From Amycolatopsis palatopharyngis (lineage in GTDB: Bacteria; Actinomycetota; Actinomycetes; Mycobacteriales; Pseudonocardiaceae), in the NCBI RefSeq assembly GCF_003385185.1, contig NZ_PQHZ01000023.1, positions 36,425 to 100,424 on the forward strand: 64,000 nucleotides of DNA, read 5' to 3'. The notes under the pieces were generated by a model that made no database searches, was not told where the DNA came from, and worked only from the letters and a program-made list of their open reading frames with translations. This document shows positions 18,858 through 28,111 of the stretch, in pieces (position 1 is the stretch's first letter; every line of letters begins with the position of its first letter). Made by a program: the position numbers and the translations under genes.

Positions 18858-19547
18858 TCAACACGCCGCACCTGGAGATTTGTCGTCCTCCGGCGCCGCG
18901 GAGACCAGCAGTACGTGCAGGGTGCGGGGGCCGTGCACGCCCTCGACGCGGTCGAGTTCGATGTCGCTGGTGGCGCTCGGCCCGCTGATCCAGGTCAGCG
19001 GCGAACCACCGTCCACCGCGTCCTGCAGGCGGGCCACGCCTTCGGGAACGTCGCCGACCAGCCGGTCTTCCGCGACGATGCACACGTGCACGTCGGGGAC
19101 CAAGGTCAGTGCCCGCCGGCCCTGATCCCGGGCATGGTCCAGGACGATGGTGCCGGTGGTGGCGATGGCGAGCGCGGACGCGGTCACCACGCCGTCCGTC
19201 GTGTCCAATTCGGCGGAGGTCATCGTGCCGTCGTCGACGATGACCTCCGTCCCCGTCGTCCGCGCACTGTCGAGCCACGCCGGCGTGAGGCCGGCAGGTG
19301 TGACGACCCGGTGCGCGCCGGCCCCGGCGAGGGCCGCGGCCACGCGGTCGGCGACCCGCTCCGGCGGCACTCGTTCGATGACGGCCTGGTAGTCCGCGAC
19401 CCGCTCCATGAACAGCGCCGCGTGGTCGCCTGCCGGGCCGGGCACCCCGTAGGTCCAGGGCACCTCGGCCTCGTCGGGCGTCGAGCCCCGGGGTACGTCA
19501 CGTAGCGCAGCCGTGATGCGGCCGAGGATCTCCTCTCGTGCGTCCAT
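18858..19547 (-). CDS. lutC: Lactate utilization protein C
   Basis: A 229-residue LutC/YkgG-family protein, part of the LutABC complex that oxidises L-lactate to pyruvate. It has the family pattern around TDGVVTASALAIATTGTIVLDH and TWISGPSATSDIELDRVEGVHGP. Its ATG overlaps the lutB stop (TAATG), so it is the last gene of the lctP-lutA-lutB-lutC operon. Confidence 0.87.
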   Translation of the reverse strand: MDAREEILGRITAALRDVPRGSTPDEAEVPWTYGVPGPAGDHAALFMERVADYQAVIERVPPERVADRVAAALAGAGAHRVVTPAGLTPAWLDSARTTGTEVIVDDGTMTSAELDTTDGVVTASALAIATTGTIVLDHARDQGRRALTLVPDVHVCIVAEDRLVGDVPEGVARLQDAVDGGSPLTWISGPSATSDIELDRVEGVHGPRTLHVLLVSAAPEDDKSPGAAC

Positions 19548-20995
19548 TACTTTCCCTCCTCCGAGCGCTGCTGCCACCACGTCCGGAATGACTCGGGTGG
19601 TGGCGCCGGCGCGTCCCGAGTCTGGCTCCAGGCCGAGAACGGCCAGGGCAGCTTGCCCAGGGTCGGACGACCGCGCAGGGCTCGGCCGGTCAGGCCTGCG
19701 GCCCGCTGGGCGGTCTCGTAGCGGCGGCGGTCGCCGAGCATCCACGCGGCCCCGCGCATCGCGGCCTGCTCCCCGGTCGGGATGCCACCGCGTTTCTCGT
19801 CGACGACCCTGGTCCGCAGGTGTACCAGCACTTCGGGGATGTCGATCCGGACCGGACAGGCGTCGAAGCAGGCCCCACACAGGCTGGAGGCGTACGGCAA
19901 CGAACGGTCCACGTCGCTGTCCGTGCCGCGAAGCAGCGGCGTGAGCACCGCGCCGATGGGGCCGGGATAGACGGAGCCGTAGGCATGCCCGCCCGCGCGC
20001 TCGTAGACGGGGCACACGTTGAGGCACGCGGAGCACCGGATGCACCGCAGGCTCTGTCGCCCCGTGGTGTCGGCGAGTGCGTTGGTGCGGCCGTTGTCGA
20101 TCAGCACCACGTGCACGTTCTGCGGGCCGTCGCCCGGGGTCACTCCGGTCCAGGTGGAGGTGTAGGGGTTCATCCGCTCCCCGGTGCTGCTGCGGGGAAG
20201 CAGTTGCATGAACACCTCCAGGTCCGCCCAGGCGGGTACGACCTTCTCGATGCCGACCACGGAGATCAGCGTCTCGGGCAGCGTCAGGCACATCCGTCCG
20301 TTGCCCTCGGACTCGACGACGACGAGCGTGCCGGTGTCGGCGACAGCGAAGTTCGCGCCGGAGACGGCGACCTTCGCGCGGAGGAACTTCTCCCGCAGAT
20401 GCAGCCGGGCGGCCTCGGCCAATTGCGCCGGTTCGTCGGTGAGCCCGTCGGGGGCGGGTGCGCCGACCTGGCCCATCTCCCTGCGGAAGATGTCCCGGAT
20501 CTCCGATCGGTTGCGGTGGATGGCCGGGACCAGGATGTGGCTGGGGCGGTCATGCCCGAGCTGCACGATGAGCTCGGCGAGGTCGGTCTCCCACGCATTG
20601 ATCCCGGCCGCCTCGAGGGCCTCGTTCAGCTCGATCTCCTGGGTCGCCATCGACTTCACCTTGACCACCTCGTCGGTGTCCTCGGCACGCACGAGGTCGA
20701 CGATGATCCTGTTCGCCTCGGCGGCGTCACGCGCCCAGTGGACTTCTGCTCCCGCGGCGGTCAGGGACGCCTCCAGTTGCTGGAGGTAGACATCGAGGTG
20801 GCGGAGCACGCGGTCCTTGATCGCGGCCCCGGCGACTCGAAGCTGCTCCCAGTCGTCCACCTCGTCGACCATCGCGGCGCGCTTGCCGCGGATGGTGTGC
20901 GTGGCGTGGCGCAGGTTCCTGCGCTGCTGGGTGTCGGCGAGGGCCGCCCGGGCAGCCTCGGGGAACGCGGGCAGCCCCAGGAACGTGCCGCTCAT
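19547..20995 (-). CDS. lutB: Lactate utilization iron-sulfur protein B
   Basis: A 482-residue LutB/YkgF-type protein. The LUD domain (about 60-300) includes VKSMATQEIELNEALE and LPRSSTGERMNPYTS. The ferredoxin-like region near residue 320-375 has CIRCSACLNVCP and CGACFDACP, giving two 4Fe-4S clusters. It begins in an ATGA overlap with lutA and would relay electrons during lactate oxidation. Confidence 0.9.
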   Translation of the reverse strand: MSGTFLGLPAFPEAARAALADTQQRRNLRHATHTIRGKRAAMVDEVDDWEQLRVAGAAIKDRVLRHLDVYLQQLEASLTAAGAEVHWARDAAEANRIIVDLVRAEDTDEVVKVKSMATQEIELNEALEAAGINAWETDLAELIVQLGHDRPSHILVPAIHRNRSEIRDIFRREMGQVGAPAPDGLTDEPAQLAEAARLHLREKFLRAKVAVSGANFAVADTGTLVVVESEGNGRMCLTLPETLISVVGIEKVVPAWADLEVFMQLLPRSSTGERMNPYTSTWTGVTPGDGPQNVHVVLIDNGRTNALADTTGRQSLRCIRCSACLNVCPVYERAGGHAYGSVYPGPIGAVLTPLLRGTDSDVDRSLPYASSLCGACFDACPVRIDIPEVLVHLRTRVVDEKRGGIPTGEQAAMRGAAWMLGDRRRYETAQRAAGLTGRALRGRPTLGKLPWPFSAWSQTRDAPAPPPESFRTWWQQRSEEGK

Positions 20996-21750
20996 CGGTG
21001 CACCTCCTCTGTGGACGCGAGGATCTCGGCCAGATGCAGGACGCGCACCCCGGCACGTTGTCGTGAGAGCAGGCCACCGATGTGGGCCAGACAGGAGTTG
21101 TCCCCGGCGACGAGCACCTCGGCGTCGGTGCTGCACACGTGGCGGACCTTGTCGGCGCCCATCGCCACGGAGGTGTCGGCGTTCTTCATCGCGAAGGTGC
21201 CGCCGAACCCGCAGCACTCCTCGGCCGCGGGCAACTCGACCAGGTCTAGGCCCCGAACCGCCCGCAACAGCTGCAACGGCCGGTCCGCGACCCGCAGCAT
21301 CCGCAGTGAGTGGCAGGTCGGGTGGTAGGTCACCCGGTGCGGGAAGTAGGCGCCGACATCGGTGACACCGAGTACGTCGACCAGGAACTCCGACAGCTCG
21401 TACACACGGGGCGCCAGATCTCGCACCTCGGCCGCCAGTTCGTCCTCACCCGCCTCGCGGGCGAGGGTGGCGTGCTGCAGCCGGATCGACCCGACACAGG
21501 ACCCCGACGGCGCGACCACGGCGTCGTAGCCGGCGAACACATCGGCGAAACGGCGCACCAGCGGCACCGCCTCGCGGGCGTAGCCGGTGTTGGTGAACAT
21601 CTGCCCACAGCAGGTCTGCTCGAGCGGGAACTCGACTGTGCAGCCGAGCCTCTCCAGGAGCCGGACCACAGCCTTCGGCGTGCCCGGCCACATCGTGTCG
21701 TTGAAGCAGGTGGCGAACAGTGCCACTCGCCCTCCGGCCCCGCCGCTCAC
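20992..21750 (-). CDS. lutA: Lactate utilization protein A (CCG-domain subunit)
   Basis: A 252-residue protein with two cysteine-rich CCG motifs (LEQTCCGQMFTNTGY near residue 45 and AAEECCGFGGTF near 188), as in LutA/YkgE and heterodisulfide-reductase-like subunits. GTG at 21750 overlaps the permease stop by four bases. The real homology begins at RVALFATCFNDTMWPG, a few residues later, so the exact start is not certain. Confidence 0.87.
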   Translation of the reverse strand: MSGGAGGRVALFATCFNDTMWPGTPKAVVRLLERLGCTVEFPLEQTCCGQMFTNTGYAREAVPLVRRFADVFAGYDAVVAPSGSCVGSIRLQHATLAREAGEDELAAEVRDLAPRVYELSEFLVDVLGVTDVGAYFPHRVTYHPTCHSLRMLRVADRPLQLLRAVRGLDLVELPAAEECCGFGGTFAMKNADTSVAMGADKVRHVCSTDAEVLVAGDNSCLAHIGGLLSRQRAGVRVLHLAEILASTEEVHR

Positions 21751-23411
21751 GGGAGCATCCCGGACAGGATCGTGGACTGCAGGCCGACCAGCAGGCACAG
21801 CGCCACCAGAAGTCCCAGGCTCCATAGCAGCACCTTTCGGAGAATCTCGGATTCGCGGCCCACCAAGCCGACCGCGGTGGCCGCGATGGTGAGGTTCTGT
21901 GGGCTGATCATCTTCCCCACCACGCCACCGGAGGTGTTCGCGGCCACCAGCAGGGTCGGGTCGAGGCCGGTGTTCACAGCGGCGGTCTGCTGCAGGGTGG
22001 CGAACAGCGCGTTGGCGCTGGTGTCGGACCCGGTCACCGCCGTGCCCAGCCAGCCAAGCACGGGGGAGAGGAACGCGAACGCCGCCCCGGCACCGGCGAT
22101 CCAGGTGCCCATGGTGACCGTCATGCCCGCCAGGTTCATCACGTATGCCAGCGCCAGCACCGCGGCCACGGTGAGCAGTGCGAACCGGAGTTTGACCACG
22201 GTGCGCACCAGTTCCCCGGCGGCGGTGGCGACGGGCACGCGATACACCGCGGCGACCACCACGCCGCACAGAAGCAGCAGGGTGCCGGGCGAGGAGAGCC
22301 ATTGGAACTTGTACGCGCTGCTGTCGGCGATATCGCCCAGACCCGGCCAGGCCACGGCGAGGTCGCTTGCGGTCAGGGCCTTCTCGATCGGGCCGACCAG
22401 ATTGGCAACGGAGAATACCGCGATGACCAGTAGGTAAGGGAACAGCGCGAGCAGCACCCGGCGACCGGTCAGCGTGCCGGCAGGCGCCTCGGTCCGGGGC
22501 TCGACCGCGACAGCGGTGCCGTTCGTAAGGGCGTCGGAACCCGGCGCCCTGTCGTGCTCCTCGTCCGCGGCGAGCCGGTCCCGCACCGCGGATCCGCCGC
22601 GCGGCTGCCACACCCGGAGCACGAGCACCGCGGCTGCCAGTCCGGCGAGGGAGGCGATGATGTCGGTCAGTTCCACCGAGACGAAGTTCGAGCTGACGAA
22701 CTGGGCCACACCGAAGACCACGCCGACGGTCAGTGCGACCGGCCACGTCTCGCGAACGCCGCGCCTGCCGTCGGCCACGAAGACGAGCAGCAGCGGCACC
22801 ACGGCGGCCAGCAGTGGTGTCTGGCGGCCCACGTACGCGCCGATCTCCTCGTAGGGGATCCCGGTCAGGTTTCCTGCGGTGATGATCGGGATGGCGATCG
22901 CGCCGAAGGCCACCGGGGCGGTGTTCGCGAGCAGCACCACGGCCGCAGCGCGCAGCCGGGAGAAGCCGATCGCCATCAGCATCACCCCGGTGATCGCCAC
23001 CGGAGCGCCGAAGCCGGCCAGCGCCTCGAGCAGCCCGCCGAAGCAGAACGCGATGATGATCGCCTGCACCCGTGGGTCGCCATGGATCCGGTCGAAGGTG
23101 GCGTGCAGGTCCTCGAACCTGCCGCTGACGACGGTGATCTGGTACAGCCAGATCGCGCTGAGCACGATCCACATGATCGGGAAAAGGCCGAACACGGCGC
23201 CCTGGGTGCCCGACAGCAAGGCCAGGTGCAGCGGCATGCCGTAGCCGGTCACCGCCACACCGAGGGCCACCGCGAGCGCGGCCAGCCCTGCCCAGTGGGC
23301 CTTCCAGCGCAGCAGGCCCAAGGTGACGAAGAGCGTCAGCAGTGGCAGTGCCGCCACCAGCGCCGACAGGGCGAGGCTGTCACCCAATGGCGCGAGATCG
23401 GGAATGTACAT
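21747..23411 (-). CDS. lctP: L-lactate permease
   Basis: A 554-residue LctP-family transporter with about 12-14 membrane segments. Family features are GGLLEALAGFGAPVAITGVML and the C-terminal LGWLGTAVTGSDTSANALF with SPQNLTIAATAVGL. ATG at 23411 (MYIPDLAPLGD) is preferred because a 15-residue upstream extension would enter the operator region. It is first in the lactate operon, so uptake and oxidation are co-expressed. Confidence 0.88.
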   Translation of the reverse strand: MYIPDLAPLGDSLALSALVAALPLLTLFVTLGLLRWKAHWAGLAALAVALGVAVTGYGMPLHLALLSGTQGAVFGLFPIMWIVLSAIWLYQITVVSGRFEDLHATFDRIHGDPRVQAIIIAFCFGGLLEALAGFGAPVAITGVMLMAIGFSRLRAAAVVLLANTAPVAFGAIAIPIITAGNLTGIPYEEIGAYVGRQTPLLAAVVPLLLVFVADGRRGVRETWPVALTVGVVFGVAQFVSSNFVSVELTDIIASLAGLAAAVLVLRVWQPRGGSAVRDRLAADEEHDRAPGSDALTNGTAVAVEPRTEAPAGTLTGRRVLLALFPYLLVIAVFSVANLVGPIEKALTASDLAVAWPGLGDIADSSAYKFQWLSSPGTLLLLCGVVVAAVYRVPVATAAGELVRTVVKLRFALLTVAAVLALAYVMNLAGMTVTMGTWIAGAGAAFAFLSPVLGWLGTAVTGSDTSANALFATLQQTAAVNTGLDPTLLVAANTSGGVVGKMISPQNLTIAATAVGLVGRESEILRKVLLWSLGLLVALCLLVGLQSTILSGMLP

Positions 23412-23457
23412 CGAGTCTCCACGGGTCGGTCCACGATCACTCAATCGGTCGACCATT

Positions 23458-23474
23458 CTGTGGTCTGACCACAG
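23458..23474. promoter_or_regulatory. GntR/FadR-type operator of the lactate operon
   Basis: CTGTGGTCTGACCACAG is a perfect inverted repeat of two 7-base arms around CTG. Its core TGGTCTGACCA fits the FadR-subfamily GntR consensus TNGTNNNACNA. It lies between the divergent lctP and GntR genes. A -10-like TATAGT follows at about 23484, so binding would cover the promoter of the regulator gene. Confidence 0.75.
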
Positions 23475-23541
23475 CGGCGGACTGTATAGTGGGCCCTATC
23501 ACGCGTCAAGGGGGAGGTGGCCCACGCTGAGTGAGCACGTT

Positions 23542-24297
23542 GTGTCCGGGAACGGCGACCAGGGGACGATGCCGTGGCAGCCGATCGCACGGAGTCGCTC
23601 GTACGAGCTGGTCGTGGATCAGATCGAGGAACAGATCCTGGCCGGGAGGCTGCGCGTCGGCGATCGGCTCCCCGGAGAACGGGACCTTGCCAGCCACCTG
23701 CAGGTGAGCAGGGCCGCCGTGCGAGAGGCGATTCGCAGCCTCGAGGCCCAGGGCGTGGTGCGCTCCGCGGTCGGATCAGGCAAGGACGCCGGCACCGTCG
23801 TGTCGGCGTTGCCCAGTGAGGCACTGACCCGGCTGCTGCGTCTTCACGTGGCGCTGGCGAACTTCCCGATCCCCGACGTGGTAGCGGCACGAGTGATGCT
23901 GGAACGCTCCAGCGCCGCCCTCGCCGCCGACAACGCGGGTGAGGGCGATCTCGCAGCGATGCGCGTGGCACTGGACGGGATGGACAGTCGCGACGTGGAC
24001 CGGGACAGGTTCAACGAGCTGGACACCGCGTTCCATGTAGCGATCGCCGAGGCCGGCCGAAACCGGCTGGTGGCGGACATGACAATCGCCATCCGCGACT
24101 CGATGCGGCGCCCGATCCTGCGTGCACTGGAGGAGCTCGGCGAGGACTGGAAGCGCGTCGCCGACCAGTTGCGGGCGGATCACCACGCCATTTTCGCAGC
24201 CATCGAGTCCGGCGACGGAGCCCTCGCCGCCGAACGGGTCGACCAGCACATCCGGTCCGCCCACATCGCGCTGCCCTTCGCGGGCGACACAACGTAA
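23542..24297 (+). CDS. GntR-family (FadR subfamily) regulator of lactate use
   Basis: A winged-helix N-terminus (SYELVVDQIEEQILAGRLRV, PGERDLASHLQVSRAAVREAIRSLEAQG) is followed by an FCD effector domain with metal-binding pattern (LDTAFHVAIAEAGRNRL, RADHHAIFAAIESGD). It resembles LldR/LutR repressors, which are relieved by L-lactate. The start is either GTG 23542 or ATG 23569; AGGGG lies just before the latter. Divergent position and the intervening palindrome support control of lctP-lutABC. Confidence 0.85.
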   Translation: MSGNGDQGTMPWQPIARSRSYELVVDQIEEQILAGRLRVGDRLPGERDLASHLQVSRAAVREAIRSLEAQGVVRSAVGSGKDAGTVVSALPSEALTRLLRLHVALANFPIPDVVAARVMLERSSAALAADNAGEGDLAAMRVALDGMDSRDVDRDRFNELDTAFHVAIAEAGRNRLVADMTIAIRDSMRRPILRALEELGEDWKRVADQLRADHHAIFAAIESGDGALAAERVDQHIRSAHIALPFAGDTT

Positions 24298-24329
24298 AGC
24301 TGACGATCGGCTGCCGGGACGTCGGCTGG

Positions 24330-24700
24330 TTTCAGTAAGTGTGCGGAGGAGCTGGTTTCGGGCTCCGGCGAACAGCGTCGAGCAGGCCTGCACGAGATCG
24401 CTGGGTTGCTGGGTCTTTCCGCTGAGCAGCCAGTCGACTAGCAGGTGGTTGACCCCTCCGACGAGCGCCACCGCCGTCAGCCGTCGCAACTGTTGTGGGC
24501 TCGACGGTGTCCAGCCACACGTCGGTCACCAGGTCCGCGAACTCGTTGAGCACGGCGTGGCGCCTGGCCTCCAGTTCCGGTGAGACCCCAACGACCTCGA
24601 TCAGCACGATCTGGGCACGCCGCGCGTCTGCGGTGGACACCTGTTTCGCCGATGTCGCCCGGTATCCGTGGTGCGAGTTCGAGCAGGGCGTGCAACTGGT
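24330..24700 (-). pseudogene. Decayed TetR-family regulator
   Basis: The minus strand carries the ligand-binding half of a TetR protein in pieces. One frame has DARRAQIVLIEVVGVSPELE and ADLVTDVWLDTVE, then near 24492 the frame changes and continues PQQLRRLTAVALVGGVNHLL and DWLLSGKT. No DNA-binding helix-turn-helix is readable upstream (24700-24900). At least one frameshift and a lost N-terminus make it non-functional. Confidence 0.6.
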
Positions 24701-24900
24701 CGGCGGGTAGGAGGACATGATCGTCGACACCCCTCGACCTGGTCGAGCACGCGAGTTTGGCGTCGAGGGGCTGACCGGAGGCCGCAGGATTCGGCGAGAT
24801 GGAGGCGTCGCGTTCTTGCCGCCGGGCGGTCTGCCGGCAGAAGGTGTTCGCTCGTCCGTGAACTGGTGACGTGCGGGGTGCTGGGCGTCGCCTGGCAGGC

Positions 24901-26127
24901 CTACGGGTGGCGCTGTGATCCGGTCTCAGGGGACAGAGCTTCGGCCTGGGTGCCGAAGGCGCGCATGGCAAGTGCGCCGATCAGCGGTCCAGGTGCCAGC
25001 AGGAGGAATGCGTAACGCCAGCTGACCCAATCGGCTATCAGGGGTACCAATTGGATGCTGATGACGGTGAGTGCGAATCCGATGGCGGTCTGCGCGGTGA
25101 GTGCGGTGCCGACGTAGCGGGGGTCGGCCGTCTCGCTCAGCGATGTCGAGAACACACCGGAGTCGGCGATGACCGATGCCCCCCAGATGAGGCAGAAGAC
25201 CACGAGGAAGGCCGGCCCGGAGTCGAAGGCCAGTGGGGAGATCAGGCAGCACAGTCCGCTGATGATCAACGCGGTGACGGCCGCTGGGGAGCGGCCGAAG
25301 CGGTCCGCGCACCAACCGCCGAGCAGGCATCCCGCTACCCCGGCGATGCCCATCGCGATAAACACGAAGATCCCAACCGAGCCGGGCAGTTGTGGTGCGG
25401 CACTGCTGGTTAGCAGGAACGTCGGTATCCACGTCCAGAGGGCGTAGAGCTCCCACATGTGCCCGAAGTAGCCAAGATTCACCAGGCGCGGACCCCGCTC
25501 GCGGAACATCATGATCGCGTATCGCGGGTTGTGCGACGGTGCCGACGCGGCCAGATGCGGGCCGGGGCGCACCATGGTCAGCGCTACCAGGCCTGCCAGC
25601 AGTCCGAGTCCGGATGCGGTGAGCAGAACATCACGCCACGGCAGCGAGCCCAGTCCGGAGATCAAGTGTGGCAGCGTCGATCCGAGAGTCAGCGCGCCGA
25701 TCAGAATGCCCAGGGCGAGGCCTCGTCCAGAACGGCCGGCCCACGACGCCATCAGTTTCATCCCGACCGGATACACCCCCGCCAGGCACATCCCCGTCAG
25801 GAAGCGCAGTGGCACCGCACCCGCCATGCCGTGGATCCACAGGGCCAACGCCACCGTGCACGCGGCCGCCAGCGTCGCGCTTGCCGCGAGGAGCAGGTGG
25901 GGCCGGATCCGATCGGCCAGGTTCAGTGCGGTCGAGGTGATCGCTCCGGCGACGAAGCCGACCTGGACCGAACCCGTGAGCCACACGGCCTCCGCCGCCG
26001 AGATTGCCCAGTCCCCTTGCAGGCTCGGAACGACCGCGGACATCGAGAACCACACCGCGAGCCCGAGCACCTGCACAAAAGCGACCGCGCCGCGTTGTAA
26101 CCCCGAGCTCAACACGCCAGAGTGCAT
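24901..26127 (-). CDS. MFS transporter
   Basis: A 408-residue, about 12-helix transporter. Motif-A-like loops are ALNLADRIRPHLLLA in the N-half and LLGGWCADRFGRSPA in the C-half. It stands alone on its strand with a 416-base leader to the divergent ArsR gene. The pattern resembles CynX/NNP-like or sugar-phosphate exchanger branches; the substrate is not predictable. Confidence 0.82.
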   Translation of the reverse strand: MHSGVLSSGLQRGAVAFVQVLGLAVWFSMSAVVPSLQGDWAISAAEAVWLTGSVQVGFVAGAITSTALNLADRIRPHLLLAASATLAAACTVALALWIHGMAGAVPLRFLTGMCLAGVYPVGMKLMASWAGRSGRGLALGILIGALTLGSTLPHLISGLGSLPWRDVLLTASGLGLLAGLVALTMVRPGPHLAASAPSHNPRYAIMMFRERGPRLVNLGYFGHMWELYALWTWIPTFLLTSSAAPQLPGSVGIFVFIAMGIAGVAGCLLGGWCADRFGRSPAAVTALIISGLCCLISPLAFDSGPAFLVVFCLIWGASVIADSGVFSTSLSETADPRYVGTALTAQTAIGFALTVISIQLVPLIADWVSWRYAFLLLAPGPLIGALAMRAFGTQAEALSPETGSQRHP

Positions 26128-26543
26128 GCCGCCCTACCTTCTAGGCACGCCCCGGCGGGCGTGGAGCTCGATGGATGGTCGTGACCAGCGCAAGCCGGCT
26201 TACCTTTTTCGTTGGTTCGCGCCACAGATCGGCTCGGTCGCACGCGGGGATGATCTAGTGAGGGTGGCGCGTCCGCATGCATCGAGTACCTCTTTAGTTT
26301 GATGGTTTTAAGAGTATCGCTAGTTCTACAATCGACCCGGGGTTCCGTCAAGGAAGAAGCAACGATGGGGCAAGGCCCGGAGTGGCGATCACGATCACCG
26401 TGCGATATCGGCATTAACGGTTGGTATGAGCGTCCGGGTTAGCAACCTTTCCAGGGTGCCTTGGTCGCCTTGGGAGCCTGACTGGGAGTGCATCCAGGCT
26501 AGAATAATTCGATAGTTGTGACTATGCTGCGGAAGGAAGCTGA
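26128..26543. promoter_or_regulatory. Divergent intergenic region with a small inverted repeat
   Basis: There is no gene in these 416 bases. The half nearer the ArsR gene is AT-richer (26290-26340 and 26500-26525). ATAGT-TGTG-ACTAT at 26512-26525 is a perfect 5-base-arm inverted repeat ending 19 bases before the ArsR start and could be its operator. Confidence 0.4.
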
Positions 26544-26909
26544 GTGCACGATGCGATGTTGGCGCCGGAGCGGGCGATTATGACGGGGATGGACGCCATG
26601 CGCGATGACCTGCTGAACCGAACCGACGTGTTCAAGGCGCTCAGCGACCCCGTGCGGCTGGACTTGCTCGTCCGGATCGCGGCCGTCGACGAGATCTCCT
26701 GCACTGATCTCGTCGCCGACGCCGACGTCACCGCATCTACAGTGTCCTACCACGTAAAAATTCTCAAAGCCGCAGAACTTGTCGCCGTCCGGAAGCAAGG
26801 CCGCAACTACCACTACGCAGCGAAACCGGCCGCGCTCATCGAAATCGCCGCACTACTCAATCTCCTCGCCACTACGAAGCCCGCAAGACGGACCAAACAC
26901 GCCGCCTGA
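26544..26909 (+). CDS. ArsR-type winged-helix regulator
   Basis: A 121-residue (or shorter) ArsR/SmtB-fold protein: NRTDVFKALSDPVRLDLLVRI, then CTDLVADADVTASTVSYHVK as recognition region and RKQGRNYHYAAKP as wing. No cysteine metal site (ELCVCDL type) is visible, so it probably senses something other than a metal. Several in-frame starts exist (26544, 26580, 26589). Its target may be itself or the divergent MFS gene. Confidence 0.78.
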   Translation: MHDAMLAPERAIMTGMDAMRDDLLNRTDVFKALSDPVRLDLLVRIAAVDEISCTDLVADADVTASTVSYHVKILKAAELVAVRKQGRNYHYAAKPAALIEIAALLNLLATTKPARRTKHAA

Positions 26910-26957
26910 TACCTCGTCAGGAGTGGGTGGGCGGCGGCTTGGAACGTGTGCAAGTCC

Positions 26958-27596
26958 TTACCCTTTGGCGATGGCGATCGCGAAGTCGGCCTGTTGTTCG
27001 GCGAGGGCCTCGGGGGCGAGCGCTCCACCAGGCTGATACCAGGTCGCGACGGTGGAGCAGAGGAGCAGCACGGCTCGCGCCGCTTCGCGTGGGTATGCGG
27101 TGTGAAAGGCGCTGGACTCGACTCCCTGGGCCAGGATGTCGACGAAGATCTGTTGGGTCGAGTCGCGAGCAGTGATGACTTCTTTGCGCCGCTCGCCCTC
27201 GAGATAGCGGAACTCGCTGAGGGCTACGAGTGAGGCGAGCTGGTGGTCGGTCGAGAAGCCGACATACGCCCGAACTGCGGCGCGCAACCGGTCCTCCGGG
27301 GTGGAACGCGCCGATTTGACCGTCTTAGTCACCCTGCGCAAGAGGGCGTCGTTTGCCTCTCTGAGTACAGCGACGAGCAGGTCGTCCTTGGATGGAAAGT
27401 AGTTGTAGAGGTTGGACAGGCTGGTGCCGGCGCGGCCGGCGATCGTGCGCATCGAGGCACCGGAGAAGCCGAGTTCGGCGAACGCCGTGAGGGCGGCGTC
27501 GAGGATCCCGTTCAGCTTGGCGCTGCGGGACAGGCTGTCGGGCATCGCCGCCGTTGCAGAACGTTCGTTCATATCCCCTGAGAGTAGTGCACTCAT
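26958..27596 (-). CDS. TetR-family regulator of the adjacent catabolic operon
   Basis: A 212-residue TetR protein. The HTH lies in ALTAFAELGFSGASMRTIAGRAG and TSLSNLYNYFPSKDDLLVAV, and the C-terminal ligand domain is of the KstR2/fatty-acyl responsive type. It overlaps the SnoaL-like gene by ATGA and is transcribed with it, divergent from the acyl-CoA operon. A perfect 16-bp palindrome between the two units is the likely operator. A shorter start at 27572 is possible. Confidence 0.85.
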   Translation of the reverse strand: MSALLSGDMNERSATAAMPDSLSRSAKLNGILDAALTAFAELGFSGASMRTIAGRAGTSLSNLYNYFPSKDDLLVAVLREANDALLRRVTKTVKSARSTPEDRLRAAVRAYVGFSTDHQLASLVALSEFRYLEGERRKEVITARDSTQQIFVDILAQGVESSAFHTAYPREAARAVLLLCSTVATWYQPGGALAPEALAEQQADFAIAIAKG

Positions 27597-28006
27597 CGGC
27601 CAACCTCCGGCTCGTCGGCAGCCGCCTCGGCTGGCGGCCAGACAAAGGTGCCAGGGTTCCAGCCGTGCTCCACGTCGCTCCACCAGAAGAACAGAATGCG
27701 GCGCTCTTCGAAGCGCCACCGCCCGTCGGGGCAGCGCACCATGCGGTCGAGGTACCGCCCGGCAGCGATCTGGCTCTGCCCGTTGACGACACAGGGCTGC
27801 AACAACCAGGTCTGCCCGGACGCCCTGTCGCCGTCGACTCTTAGCGTTTCGTTGGAGGAAAAGTGCCACCACGCTCCGAGACTGCCCGCCTGCAGGCTGG
27901 CGAAGAAGGACTTCAGATCATGCGAGCCTCGGGCCGTCGATAACCCGATGAAGGCCCCGTCCTCGAGTCGGCGCAGCCGCTCCTCGACGCCTTCGTCCTG
28001 GCTCAT
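27593..28006 (-). CDS. SnoaL-like (nuclear transport factor 2 fold) protein
   Basis: A 137-residue protein with a SnoaL_4-like pattern (RLEDGAFIGLSTARGSHDLK, then AAGRYLDRMVRCPDGRWRFEER). Members include small isomerases, hydratases and ring-modifying enzyme subunits. GGAAGGA precedes the ATG at 28006. It shares a transcript with the TetR gene, so it is probably an accessory enzyme of the neighbouring degradation pathway. Confidence 0.7.
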   Translation of the reverse strand: MSQDEGVEERLRRLEDGAFIGLSTARGSHDLKSFFASLQAGSLGAWWHFSSNETLRVDGDRASGQTWLLQPCVVNGQSQIAAGRYLDRMVRCPDGRWRFEERRILFFWWSDVEHGWNPGTFVWPPAEAAADEPEVGR

Positions 28007-28063
28007 TGATTGGTCCTTCCAGTCAAAGCCTCTTGAAGGATGGTGCGAGCCAGCCTACGGTGT

Positions 28064-28079
28064 ACGAACGATCGTTCGT
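28064..28079. promoter_or_regulatory. TetR operator, perfect 16-bp palindrome
   Basis: ACGAACGATCGTTCGT is fully self-complementary and lies between the divergent SnoaL/TetR pair (first start at 28006) and the transporter gene (start 28112). The form matches operators of acyl-CoA-responsive TetR repressors. Confidence 0.75.
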
Positions 28080-28111
28080 GTAAGGCGGACTGTAACTCAA
28101 GGAGTCCTTTC

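Noticed and set aside
19820..21328. 500-codon plus-strand frame opposite lutB and lutA
   Set aside because: LutB ferredoxin motifs and the overlapping lut genes on the minus strand account for the region; the frame has no recognisable domain.
20992..23172. 726-codon minus-strand frame spanning lctP and lutA
   Set aside because: Only its lutA part is coding; the rest is lctP read out of frame.
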